Source: Bacteroidales bacterium | GTDB taxonomy: Bacteria > Bacteroidota > Bacteroidia > Bacteroidales > P3 | Reading direction: 5' to 3' | Length of the DNA stretch: 64,000 nt | Assembly: GCA_017962665.1 (NCBI GenBank) | Contig: JAGCUU010000014.1 | Location: 1 to 64,000 of the forward strand | Shown: piece after piece, positions 1 through 5,908 of the stretch | Layout: every line of letters begins with the position of its first letter | How positions within the stretch are numbered: position 1 is the stretch's first letter | Notes under the pieces: model-generated | Told to the model about the DNA's origin: nothing | What the model saw: only the letters and a program-made list of their open reading frames with translations | Databases searched by the model: none | Program-made: the position numbers and the translations under genes

Positions 1-105
<105 letters not shown>

Positions 106-110
106 TTTAT

Positions 111-140
111 AAGAGCATCTCAATTGAGGTGCTCTTTTTT
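111..140 (+). terminator. Rho-independent terminator of the rRNA operon
   Basis: A self-complementary stem (AAGAGCAtCTC / GAGgTGCTCTT with AATT at the turn) is followed by an eight-T run. It lies 6 bases after the 5S gene. Confidence 0.85.
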
Positions 141-186
141 TTATTTTTGGTGGCTATGGAGTTCGGTTGCCTCATCGAGTTCGGCA

Positions 187-247
187 GGCATACCACGCTC
201 ATCAAGCTCGCGGGGCATACCAGTCGGCCAAGCCGACGGCATACCAC
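187..247 (+). repeat. Three spaced copies of GGCATACCA
   Basis: Copies start at 187, 214 and 238 (spacing 27 and 24 bases). The last one runs straight into the 5S-core-like fragment at 247-263. No function is assigned. Confidence 0.6.
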
Positions 248-263
248 ACCTCTTCCCATTCCG
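247..263 (+). pseudogene. 17-base fragment matching the 5S rRNA core
   Basis: The bases ACCTCTTCCCATTCCG are identical to the 5S loop sequence at about 19-34 of this window. The surrounding sequence is not 5S-like. It is probably a relic of recombination at 5S genes, although a match this short could be coincidental. Confidence 0.45.
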
Positions 264-381
264 TGCCGAAGGCGTCGGCTCTGCCGACTGCTGAGGCTGC
301 CGAGCCGTAGGCCGCGAACACCTTGGAAATAGATAATGTGGTGAGCAACACCGCTGAATTAAAATAATATGGGGGTCAAGG

Positions 382-395
382 GACAGGTACCTGTC
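382..395. repeat. REP-like palindrome GACAGGTACCTGTC
   Basis: A perfect 14-base palindrome in the context GGGTCAAGGGACAGGTACCTGTC. Palindromes of this type are common near IS200-like (REP-associated) transposases. No such transposase is in the window. Confidence 0.5.
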
Positions 396-482
396 ACAGA
401 CCTATTCTGAGGGATAAAGCAGATATCGGCGACAACTGAACTATAGGTTTTTCATACTACAAAATGTGAAGCGGGGCGGCCA

Positions 483-508
483 TGAAGTGAACCCCGAAAG
501 TTGGACAC
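483..508. mobile_element. Solo terminal inverted repeat resembling IS3/IS150 family
   Basis: The stretch TGAACCCCGAAAGTTGGACA (488-507) resembles the terminal repeats of IS3-family (IS150-group) elements. No matching second end and no transposase orf is nearby, so it would be a decayed remnant. Confidence 0.45.
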
Positions 509-511
509 AAT

Positions 512-541
512 AAAAACGCCTGCTGTCATGCAGGCGTTTTC
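512..541 (-). terminator. Terminator of the sigma/lipoprotein operon
   Basis: GCAGGCGTTTT pairs with AAAACGCCTGC around a TGTCAT loop. On the minus strand it ends in a T run. It lies 26 bases after the stop of the lipoprotein gene at 567. Confidence 0.85.
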
Positions 542-566
542 CATGTTTTTGTTTTGACGCTTGTGT

Positions 567-1115
567 TTATTCGTTGCGGGCGAAGTTCAGCGTGAGGGTC
601 AGCGGGGTGCCGTCCTCGGCGTAGAACATGTTCAGGTTGAAAGTGATGATGTCGGTGGAGTCGTCATAGGTGAACTCCAGAGGAGCGATGGTCTCTTCGC
701 CGTCCATGTCCTCAGCGGCAACGGTCAGGTAGCCGGTGTGGGTGGCACCGTCGTAGGTATACTCATAGGAGACACCGGTAATCTGCTCCAGTTCGCCCTC
801 GTCGCCGCCAAAGGCCATAACGTTCTCGGGGAAGCTGAAGTGGGCATACTGGCCGTCGAAGTTCAGACCGAACACATAGGTCTCTTCAGCAGTGCTGTCC
901 ATGCAGGGGATGTCGGTACCCATCAGGTTGCTGAGGAGCTCGCTGGTGGTCACGGTGTAGGTCCAGTTGGTGTTGTGGAGGTCGGAAGTGCTCTTCACAC
1001 GGGCACCGCTGTTGACGGGGTCGGTGTTGCCGCCGTTGGTGACATCGTCTTTCTGGCAAGCGGTGAAGGAGAGGGTCAGGGCTGCAAGGGCAGCGATAAA
1101 CAAGGTCTTTTTCAT
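567..1115 (-). CDS. Lipoprotein of unknown function (182 aa)
   Basis: The N-terminus has a lysine pair, a hydrophobic stretch and a lipobox ending LSFTAC (Cys20), so the mature protein should be a lipid-anchored periplasmic or surface protein starting CQKDD. The rest is acidic and beta-rich in appearance (repeated TYDG, FTYDDS and FNLNMF strands); I recognise no family. It is the last gene of the ECF sigma operon, separated by 111 bp from the gene before it, so it could also have its own promoter. A strong terminator follows. The opposite-strand 205-residue ORF is a codon-bias shadow. Confidence 0.8.
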   Translation of the reverse strand: MKKTLFIAALAALTLSFTACQKDDVTNGGNTDPVNSGARVKSTSDLHNTNWTYTVTTSELLSNLMGTDIPCMDSTAEETYVFGLNFDGQYAHFSFPENVMAFGGDEGELEQITGVSYEYTYDGATHTGYLTVAAEDMDGEETIAPLEFTYDDSTDIITFNLNMFYAEDGTPLTLTLNFARNE

Positions 1116-1213
1116 GATGTTTTTTTTAATGTTTGTGATTATTTGATTTGTTTCTTTTCGCTAATAAGAACGGAATAACTTTTGAAAAAACTACAGACGG
1201 CTGAAATTTTTTT

Positions 1214-1248
1214 TTCTTTTCTCTTTTCACTTTTCATTTTCCACTTGA
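1214..1248. repeat. Degenerate heptamer tract at a gene 3' end
   Basis: Five consecutive 7-base units (ttctttt, ctctttt, cactttt, cattttc, cacttga). The tract overlaps the stop codon of the lipoprotein gene at 1227. Confidence 0.6.
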
Positions 1249-1937
1249 AGGCTGAGGGTTTGGAAGGGTGTGCCGTTGAGGTCGGTGTGGGTGCCGGCAA
1301 CACCTACGAGCTGCAGTTCGGCGCCGATGAGGAGTGCGACATCGCCTTCCGGGGTCTCGCTCTCGTTCCACATCATCATGCCGTGGACGGTGAGGATGAG
1401 GGTGCTGCCGTCGGCGAGTTGCATGGCCCATACGGCTCCTCCCAGCGGCGGATTCTCGAGCACGGGGGTGGGGGCGAGGACGAGGGTGCCGGTGTAGAGC
1501 TGTGCCTGCTGGGTGTCGTCCTGTCCGAGGTTGACATAGGCGGTGCCGTTCCAGGTGCCGTTATCGTAGGTTACGCGAACGGTCTTGCCGGCTTTCTCCA
1601 TCTCTTTCATCCAGGCTTTGAGCTCCTCGCGGTCGGAGGTGGAGATGGTGGTGGGTGTGTCGGAGGCGTTGCCTTTCATCTGCGAAGGACGGGTACCGAC
1701 GAACATCACCTGTTCGCCGCTCTGCGTGTAGTCGCAGAAGCGGTCGAGGAGGGCGTCGAATTCGGCCTCGGTGGTGAGGCGGACGGTGGTACCGTCAAAG
1801 ACGGAGAGGGCGCTGTGCTCCGAAACGGTGTAGAATATCTCTCGAGTCTGGTTGTTGCTGTCAGAGTTTTCCTTTTCGCAGGACGTCATGCCCGCTAACC
1901 CCATTGTCAACATCAATGCAATGAATATCTTTTTCAT
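1227..1937 (-). CDS. Lipoprotein of unknown function (236 aa)
   Basis: A signal peptide with lipobox GMTSC (Cys20) gives a predicted lipoprotein with an acidic N-terminus (CEKENSDSNN). The middle has a helix-rich segment (STSDREELKAWMKEMEKAGK) and several short beta strands; no known domain is recognised. It is the fourth gene of the ECF sigma operon, 40 bp after the lipoprotein gene at 1978. The last codons and stop lie inside a T/C-rich heptamer tract, so the exact C-terminus may vary among relatives. A structural or envelope-stress role is only inferred from context. Confidence 0.8.
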   Translation of the reverse strand: MKKIFIALMLTMGLAGMTSCEKENSDSNNQTREIFYTVSEHSALSVFDGTTVRLTTEAEFDALLDRFCDYTQSGEQVMFVGTRPSQMKGNASDTPTTISTSDREELKAWMKEMEKAGKTVRVTYDNGTWNGTAYVNLGQDDTQQAQLYTGTLVLAPTPVLENPPLGGAVWAMQLADGSTLILTVHGMMMWNESETPEGDVALLIGAELQLVGVAGTHTDLNGTPFQTLSLQVENEK

Positions 1938-1977
1938 ATTAATATCAATATCTTAATTCTTTATTTATTCGTTATTT

Positions 1978-2460
1978 TTAGTTCTTCATTCTCTCTATCT
2001 GGTAGTCGATAAGGGCATCGTACTGAGCCTCGTTATCGATGCGGTAGAAGGCGACGGTGCGTCTCTCGTGCGAGGCGATGACGCGCAACAGGGGCTGTCC
2101 GTTCCATTCGGTGCGCCGTGCGGGATTCTCGGTGTCGCCGAGCCAGCTCACGGAGCCTTCCTCGCCGCGGATGTCGAATTCTGTGCAGAGCTGCTGCCAG
2201 TCCTCGTCGTTCTCGGCCTGCAGCATGACGACATCGATGCGCACACTGTCGCTGAGCTTGAAGCCGTCGACCTCGGCCACCTTGAGCTCCTGCCGATGGG
2301 CGTAGTGCTGGTAGAAGGCGCTTGCGGAGGGCTCTCCTTCGCGCGAGCAGCTGGCGAGCGTAATGAAGAATGAAAAATGAAGAATGAAGAATAGGCTTGC
2401 GCCAAACATTGACGCCAACCGTTTTCTATTCTTTATTCTTATAATATTTTCGTTTCTCAT
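1978..2460 (-). CDS. Lipoprotein of unknown function (160 aa)
   Basis: The N-terminus is basic, followed by a very hydrophobic Phe/Leu-rich stretch and a lipobox (LASC, about residue 38). The mature part is about 120 residues, with charged helices and a C-terminal segment (YDALIDYQIERMKN); I recognise no family. A shorter start at Met18 (2409) would give a more usual signal peptide and is plausible. The hydrophobic core of the signal peptide is encoded by an aatgaag heptamer repeat (minus-strand reading gives FFILHFSFF). Third gene of the ECF operon, 7 bp after the membrane protein gene. Confidence 0.75.
   Translation of the reverse strand: MRNENIIRIKNRKRLASMFGASLFFILHFSFFITLASCSREGEPSASAFYQHYAHRQELKVAEVDGFKLSDSVRIDVVMLQAENDEDWQQLCTEFDIRGEEGSVSWLGDTENPARRTEWNGQPLLRVIASHERRTVAFYRIDNEAQYDALIDYQIERMKN
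2362..2393. repeat. Heptamer tract inside a signal-peptide coding region
   Basis: Units aatgaag, aatgaaa, aatgaag, aatgaag, then a partial aata. The period is exactly 7. It encodes the hydrophobic core of the lipoprotein signal peptide on the minus strand. Confidence 0.75.
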
Positions 2461-2472
2461 TTCTTTATCATT
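2424..2472. repeat. Degenerate T-rich heptamer tract at a gene junction
   Basis: Units ttctatt, ctttatt, cttataa, tattttc, gtttctc, atttctt, tatcatt. The tract bridges the stop of the gene at 2468 and the start of the gene ending at 2460. It is degenerate, so the periodicity is less certain than at 62683. Confidence 0.45.
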
Positions 2473-2746
2473 TAAGCGTTACCAGCATCTCATCAGCCAT
2501 ATCGACCCAATACTGGTCGGCGATATTGGCGCGGTTGCAGTAGGCCACGGTGTAGCTGTCGTGACCAGTCTGAGCGCCTGTCAGCAAGGGTAGGGTGGCC
2601 CCTGCCGCCATCAGCACCAGTGCGGCGATGCCCATGTTGCGGCGCCGACGGGCGCGCCAGGCGGGGTATTCGGCAGAGAGGCTTTCGGTGTATTTCTCGA
2701 CCTCGGCCTTTTCCCACAGTTCGTCAAAATGTTTCTCGTCAATCAT
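2468..2746 (-). CDS. Small single-pass membrane protein, possible anti-sigma factor (92 aa)
   Basis: It starts in the last codons of the ECF sigma gene (ATGA overlap, 2743-2746), a typical sign of translational coupling between a sigma factor and its regulator. Layout: an acidic cytoplasmic N-terminus (residues 1-30), a strongly basic RARRRR stop at about 32-37, one transmembrane helix (about 38-58) and a short outer tail. This is the topology of a minimal anti-sigma protein, but it has no recognisable zinc-binding anti-sigma motif. The anti-sigma role is inferred from position and topology only. Confidence 0.7.
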   Translation of the reverse strand: MIDEKHFDELWEKAEVEKYTESLSAEYPAWRARRRRNMGIAALVLMAAGATLPLLTGAQTGHDSYTVAYCNRANIADQYWVDMADEMLVTLK

Positions 2747-3264
2747 ATCATTGCTTTTCTTAGTTTCTCTTTGATGCGGACCAGGCGGACGCTGACGTTC
2801 TTCTCGGTCATCTCCAGTGTCTTGCCTATCTCCTCGTAGCTGTAGCCTTCGAGTTGCATGGTCACTATCGTGCGGTCGGGTTCCTCAAGACGGGCTATCT
2901 GCTCGTGCAACTCGTGCAGCAGGCTGTTGTCTTCGTCTTGCTGGTCGTATCCTTCGGGCAGGGAGTCGGTCTCCTCGTAGTGCCGCAGGGCGTCGATCAC
3001 TGCGTTGCGGGCTATCTTCCATGTCAGCGCTGCCTGCTGGATGTTCCCCAGCGCCAACAGCCGCTCGCGGTTGCGCCAGAGGGCAATGGTGGCCTCCTGG
3101 ATAAGGTCGCCGATGTCTAACCCTCTGTGCCTGAATCGGCTGCAGAGAGTGAACAACAATCCGCGGTAGCGGTGCAGGAGTTCATCGAATGGATCCGTCC
3201 TTCTCACAACTATAATAACGTAGAAAAATGGAAAAAAACTACATGGGATTAAATTTTTTTTCAT
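2743..3264 (-). CDS. ECF-type RNA polymerase sigma factor
   Basis: Sigma region 2 is visible in the first half (HRYRGLLFTLCSRF, DLIQEATIALWRNRE) and region 4 in the second half (EEPDRTIVTMQLEGYSYEEI, then KNVSVRLVRIKEKLRKAM). The length fits the ECF group. The first 19 residues (Phe/Pro-rich, from AT-rich DNA) look unlike a sigma N-terminus. A GTG at about 3207 giving VRRTDPFDELL is a good alternative start. First gene of an operon with a coupled membrane protein and three lipoproteins, so it probably responds to an envelope signal. Confidence 0.88.
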   Translation of the reverse strand: MKKNLIPCSFFPFFYVIIVVRRTDPFDELLHRYRGLLFTLCSRFRHRGLDIGDLIQEATIALWRNRERLLALGNIQQAALTWKIARNAVIDALRHYEETDSLPEGYDQQDEDNSLLHELHEQIARLEEPDRTIVTMQLEGYSYEEIGKTLEMTEKNVSVRLVRIKEKLRKAMI

Positions 3265-3290
3265 CTCTGCTCTCGACTTTCGAAACGGTT

Positions 3291-3320
3291 GTGGAAAAGT
3301 AGGTCGCCGCCCATCTTTTA
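3291..3320 (+). pseudogene. Second copy of the 5S rRNA 3' tail
   Basis: These 30 bases match positions 81-110 of the true 5S gene almost exactly (GTGGAAAAGTA then GTCGCCGCCCATCTTT; one internal A/G difference). No other 5S sequence precedes it. Like the true 5S, it is followed by a terminator. It looks like one side of a recombination or insertion that split or duplicated the 5S end. Confidence 0.8.
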
Positions 3321-3351
3321 TAAAGGGAACCGTTTTCGGTTCCCTTTTTTG
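3321..3351 (+). terminator. Rho-independent terminator
   Basis: AAAGGGAACCG and CGGTTCCCTTT around a TTTT loop, with a T run after. It sits directly after the 5S tail copy, as the rRNA terminator does at 111-140, but with a different stem sequence. Confidence 0.85.
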
Positions 3352-3428
3352 TTATGCTAGGTTCCTTTTTTACTCGGTTCCTTTTTTATTGTGTTTGTTG
3401 TTTTTCTCTCTTTTTTGTGATTTTTTTG

Positions 3429-3436
3429 TATTTTTG
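3429..3436 (+). promoter_or_regulatory. Bacteroidetes -7 promoter box (TATTTTTG)
   Basis: Matches TAnnTTTG. It lies only 10 bases before the chosen start codon at 3446, so the transcript would have almost no leader. Confidence 0.4.
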
Positions 3437-3445
3437 CATTTGGTT

Positions 3446-5263
3446 ATGGAAACAAAAGATAAAAATAAAATGGGTATAGGAGGGCTGTTGCGGAGCTTGC
3501 TACCGTATGTGACGCCCTATCGATGGCTTTTGCTTATAACGCTGCTGCTGACTTTTCTGGGTTCGCTGATGGCACAGGTGAATGCTGTGGTTCTGGATCG
3601 CACTGTCGACGCCATCAACGCGTTGTTGCATGTCGATGGGGGATTCCAGTGGGTACAGGCGGCACGCATCCTTGTCATCGTCAGCGCCGTGCTGCTGGGC
3701 AAGGAGTTGCTGTCGGCACTCGTCACTTTCGGACAACGTGTTTTTGGCGAGAAGATTCGTATCAACGTCAGTCGAGACCTGTCGTTGCGCGTGGTGGACC
3801 GCATACTGCAGTTCCGCATGGCGTACTTTAGCCAGGACGGCAACGAGCCAGGAAAGCTGCAGACACGCATCGACCGAGGCATTATGAGCTTGAGCAACAC
3901 TGTCAAGAACTTTTTCATCGACATCCTCCCGCTCTTCACCAGTGCTGTGCTGGCACTCATACTAATGTATTCGGCTAACGTCTATGTCGGCCTTGTGGCT
4001 ACGGTCATCATTCCTGTCTATTTTTGGATCACTACCGTCCAGGGGCGTCGCATGAAAGGATGGCGCCAACGCGTCTTCGGTACTCACCAGCAGCTGAATC
4101 ACGGCATTATGAACATCATCGAGAGTATGGGCGTCATCAAGTCGTTTAACCGCGAACGCCTCGAGGCGGACAAACAGGCTGCCCTTCAGGAGCAAAGCAC
4201 AGACCAGCAGATGCAGACACGCCGCATCTCGTTCCTCTTCGAAGGACTGAAGTCTTTTGTGGAACAGATTGGAACAGTGCTGATAATCATACTGACAGCG
4301 TATCTTGTACTTATAGATTATCCTGGTATGTCGATAGGTAAGATAATGTACCATGTGATGCTCTTCAGCAATGTCAGCGCGCCTATTCGCCAGCTGCATC
4401 GTATCTATGACGACCTTAATGACGCATTGGTCTATGCCGAGGGCTTTTTCGGTATCTTGGACGCCGAGCAAGAGGTCGAGTCGAGTGGGAACCATAGTTC
4501 CGATCATGTGTCCGGACGTTTTGAACTGTGTAATGTGGAGTTCACATATCCGAGTGGCACTCACGCCATCAGAAACCTCTCCATGACAATTGAGCCCGGC
4601 AAAACCACTGCACTTGTCGGTCTCAGCGGTGCCGGCAAGAGCACAATAGTTAACCTTTTGGACAAATTCTACTTTCCTGACAGTGGCACTATAACCCTTG
4701 ACGGGGTGCCGCTCAATGAATGGGACACGCAGTCATTGCGTGACAACATAGGCTTGGTGCTGCAAAAAAACCATATCTTCAGCGGCACCATCGAGGAGAA
4801 CATACGCTACGGTCGTCCCGACGCAACCGACGAGGAGGTGCTGGATGCGGCACGCAAGGCTTACATTTACGACCAGGTGGTGGCATTGCCTGATGGATTC
4901 CAAAGCAATGCATTGCAGCTCAGCGGAGGGCAACAGCAGCGTATAGCCATAGCGCGCATGTTCCTAAAGAACCCTCCCATCATCTTCCTCGATGAGCCCA
5001 CTGCCAGCCTCGACGCCATTGCCACCGAGCAGATAAAGAACAGCATCGACGCAATAAAGCAGGGACGTACGGTGATTGTTATCAGCCATAATATCGGGCA
5101 GATTATCGACAGCGATACTATTTATGTGCTTGATACGGGATGTGTGGTACAACATGGCAGTCCTCAGTCTGTTTATCAACAAGGAGGATTGTACAAGAAG
5201 ATTCTTGATGCGAGCGCCCGCAGCATGAATATTGACAAAATATCAGACACTGTAAAGATGTAA
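3446..5263 (+). CDS. ABC transporter, fused membrane and ATPase domains
   Basis: A half-transporter of the exporter type, 605 aa from the chosen start. Six membrane helices occupy the first ~300 residues. The nucleotide-binding domain follows, with Walker A (GLSGAGKST, about 4619-4645), the signature LSGGQQQR (about 4918-4941), Walker B (IIFLDEP, about 4981-5001) and the H-loop (VISHN). The reading frame extends upstream to 3389, but that part is Phe/Cys-rich translation of AT-rich DNA, so METKDKN at 3446 is preferred. It would act as a dimer; the substrate cannot be told. The stop codon lies inside a heptamer repeat. Confidence 0.92.
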   Translation: METKDKNKMGIGGLLRSLLPYVTPYRWLLLITLLLTFLGSLMAQVNAVVLDRTVDAINALLHVDGGFQWVQAARILVIVSAVLLGKELLSALVTFGQRVFGEKIRINVSRDLSLRVVDRILQFRMAYFSQDGNEPGKLQTRIDRGIMSLSNTVKNFFIDILPLFTSAVLALILMYSANVYVGLVATVIIPVYFWITTVQGRRMKGWRQRVFGTHQQLNHGIMNIIESMGVIKSFNRERLEADKQAALQEQSTDQQMQTRRISFLFEGLKSFVEQIGTVLIIILTAYLVLIDYPGMSIGKIMYHVMLFSNVSAPIRQLHRIYDDLNDALVYAEGFFGILDAEQEVESSGNHSSDHVSGRFELCNVEFTYPSGTHAIRNLSMTIEPGKTTALVGLSGAGKSTIVNLLDKFYFPDSGTITLDGVPLNEWDTQSLRDNIGLVLQKNHIFSGTIEENIRYGRPDATDEEVLDAARKAYIYDQVVALPDGFQSNALQLSGGQQQRIAIARMFLKNPPIIFLDEPTASLDAIATEQIKNSIDAIKQGRTVIVISHNIGQIIDSDTIYVLDTGCVVQHGSPQSVYQQGGLYKKILDASARSMNIDKISDTVKM

Positions 5264-5298
5264 GATGTGTGATGTAAGATGTAAGATGTGTGGTGTCT
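5257..5298 (+). repeat. Heptamer tract overlapping the stop codon
   Basis: Six units with exact 7-base period: gatgtaa, gatgtgt, gatgtaa, gatgtaa, gatgtgt, ggtgtct. The first unit contains the TAA stop of the ABC transporter gene. Confidence 0.85.
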
Positions 5299-5312
5299 AA
5301 CCTTTATAAAAC

Positions 5313-5342
5313 AAAAAAGCAACCCGAGCGGGTTGCTTTTTT
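5313..5342. terminator. Bidirectional terminator
   Basis: AAAAAAGCAACCC-GAGC-GGGTTGCTTTTTT. A perfect stem flanked by A and T runs, it serves the convergent ABC transporter and lipoprotein genes. Confidence 0.9.
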
Positions 5343-5370
5343 GTTTTGTTGTAAAAGTCTTTAAAGAAAC

Positions 5371-5796
5371 TTATTTCTTCAGAGCTTTCAGACCTTCTTC
5401 AACGCCTTTCTTTGCGCCTTCTTTGGCAGCTTTCTTACCTTCGTCGATAGCAGCGTTTTTAGCTTTCTCTTTGAGGCATTCGGTAGCTTCGTTCTGAACA
5501 GCGGCTTTGAAATCAGCATCTTCTTTGAACTGATCGAAAGACTCGTCGATAACGGCGTTCACGCAGTTGAGGATCTCTTTACCATCGCAGTTGTCGCAAA
5601 TCTTCATTGCAGCCTCGTGAATAGCCTGCAAGCGAGCATCGTTGTCATTGTCGTTGTTAACGGGAGCATTGACTTCGTCTTGTTCGATGTTGATGCTGTC
5701 GTTGTTGACGATGTCAGTGTTTTCAGCATTGCCATTGCAGGCAGCCATTGCTACGCAAATCATTGCGCTGGCGAGAAAATAAAATACTTTCTTCAT
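5371..5796 (-). CDS. Small lipoprotein with Lys/Ala-rich C-terminal helix (141 aa)
   Basis: Signal peptide with lipobox MAAC (Cys20). The mature protein begins with an Asn/Asp-rich flexible linker (to about residue 55), contains a CDNC pair, and ends in a long amphipathic helix rich in Lys, Ala and Glu (residues ~110-141). No family is recognised. Monocistronic: it has its own promoter box at 5843-5850 and a terminator 28 bp downstream. Confidence 0.8.
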   Translation of the reverse strand: MKKVFYFLASAMICVAMAACNGNAENTDIVNNDSINIEQDEVNAPVNNDNDNDARLQAIHEAAMKICDNCDGKEILNCVNAVIDESFDQFKEDADFKAAVQNEATECLKEKAKNAAIDEGKKAAKEGAKKGVEEGLKALKK

Positions 5797-5842
5797 TGTT
5801 TTTTAATGTTTTATAGGATTAATTATCAATTAATTTTGAATG

Positions 5843-5850
5843 CAAAAGTA
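5843..5850 (-). promoter_or_regulatory. -7 promoter box TACTTTTG (minus strand)
   Basis: The reverse complement of CAAAAGTA matches TAnnTTTG, 46 bases upstream of the lipoprotein start codon. Confidence 0.5.
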
Positions 5851-5908
5851 CGTAAGTTTTTTTATATCGCGTGATTTTTTTTAATTGTTTAACATTTGTC
5901 TTTGATTT

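Larger units (their letters stand above)
141..566. other. Gene-free debris region after the rRNA operon
   Basis: About 425 bases without a credible gene. It holds three copies of GGCATACCA (187, 214, 238), a 17-base piece of the 5S core (247-263), a short inverted repeat GTCGGC/GCCGAC at about 224-237, a REP-like palindrome (382-395) and an IS3-like end (483-508). The short ORFs here have no protein-like features. It reads as a landing site for repeated rearrangement. Confidence 0.6.

Noticed and set aside
561..1898. Plus-strand frames of 205 and 238 residues opposite the first two lipoproteins
   Set aside because: They are complementary to genes with clear lipoboxes and are Val/Gly-rich shadows.
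3389..3445. Longer start of the ABC transporter
   Set aside because: The extra 19 residues translate the AT-rich promoter region and are not like exporter N-termini.
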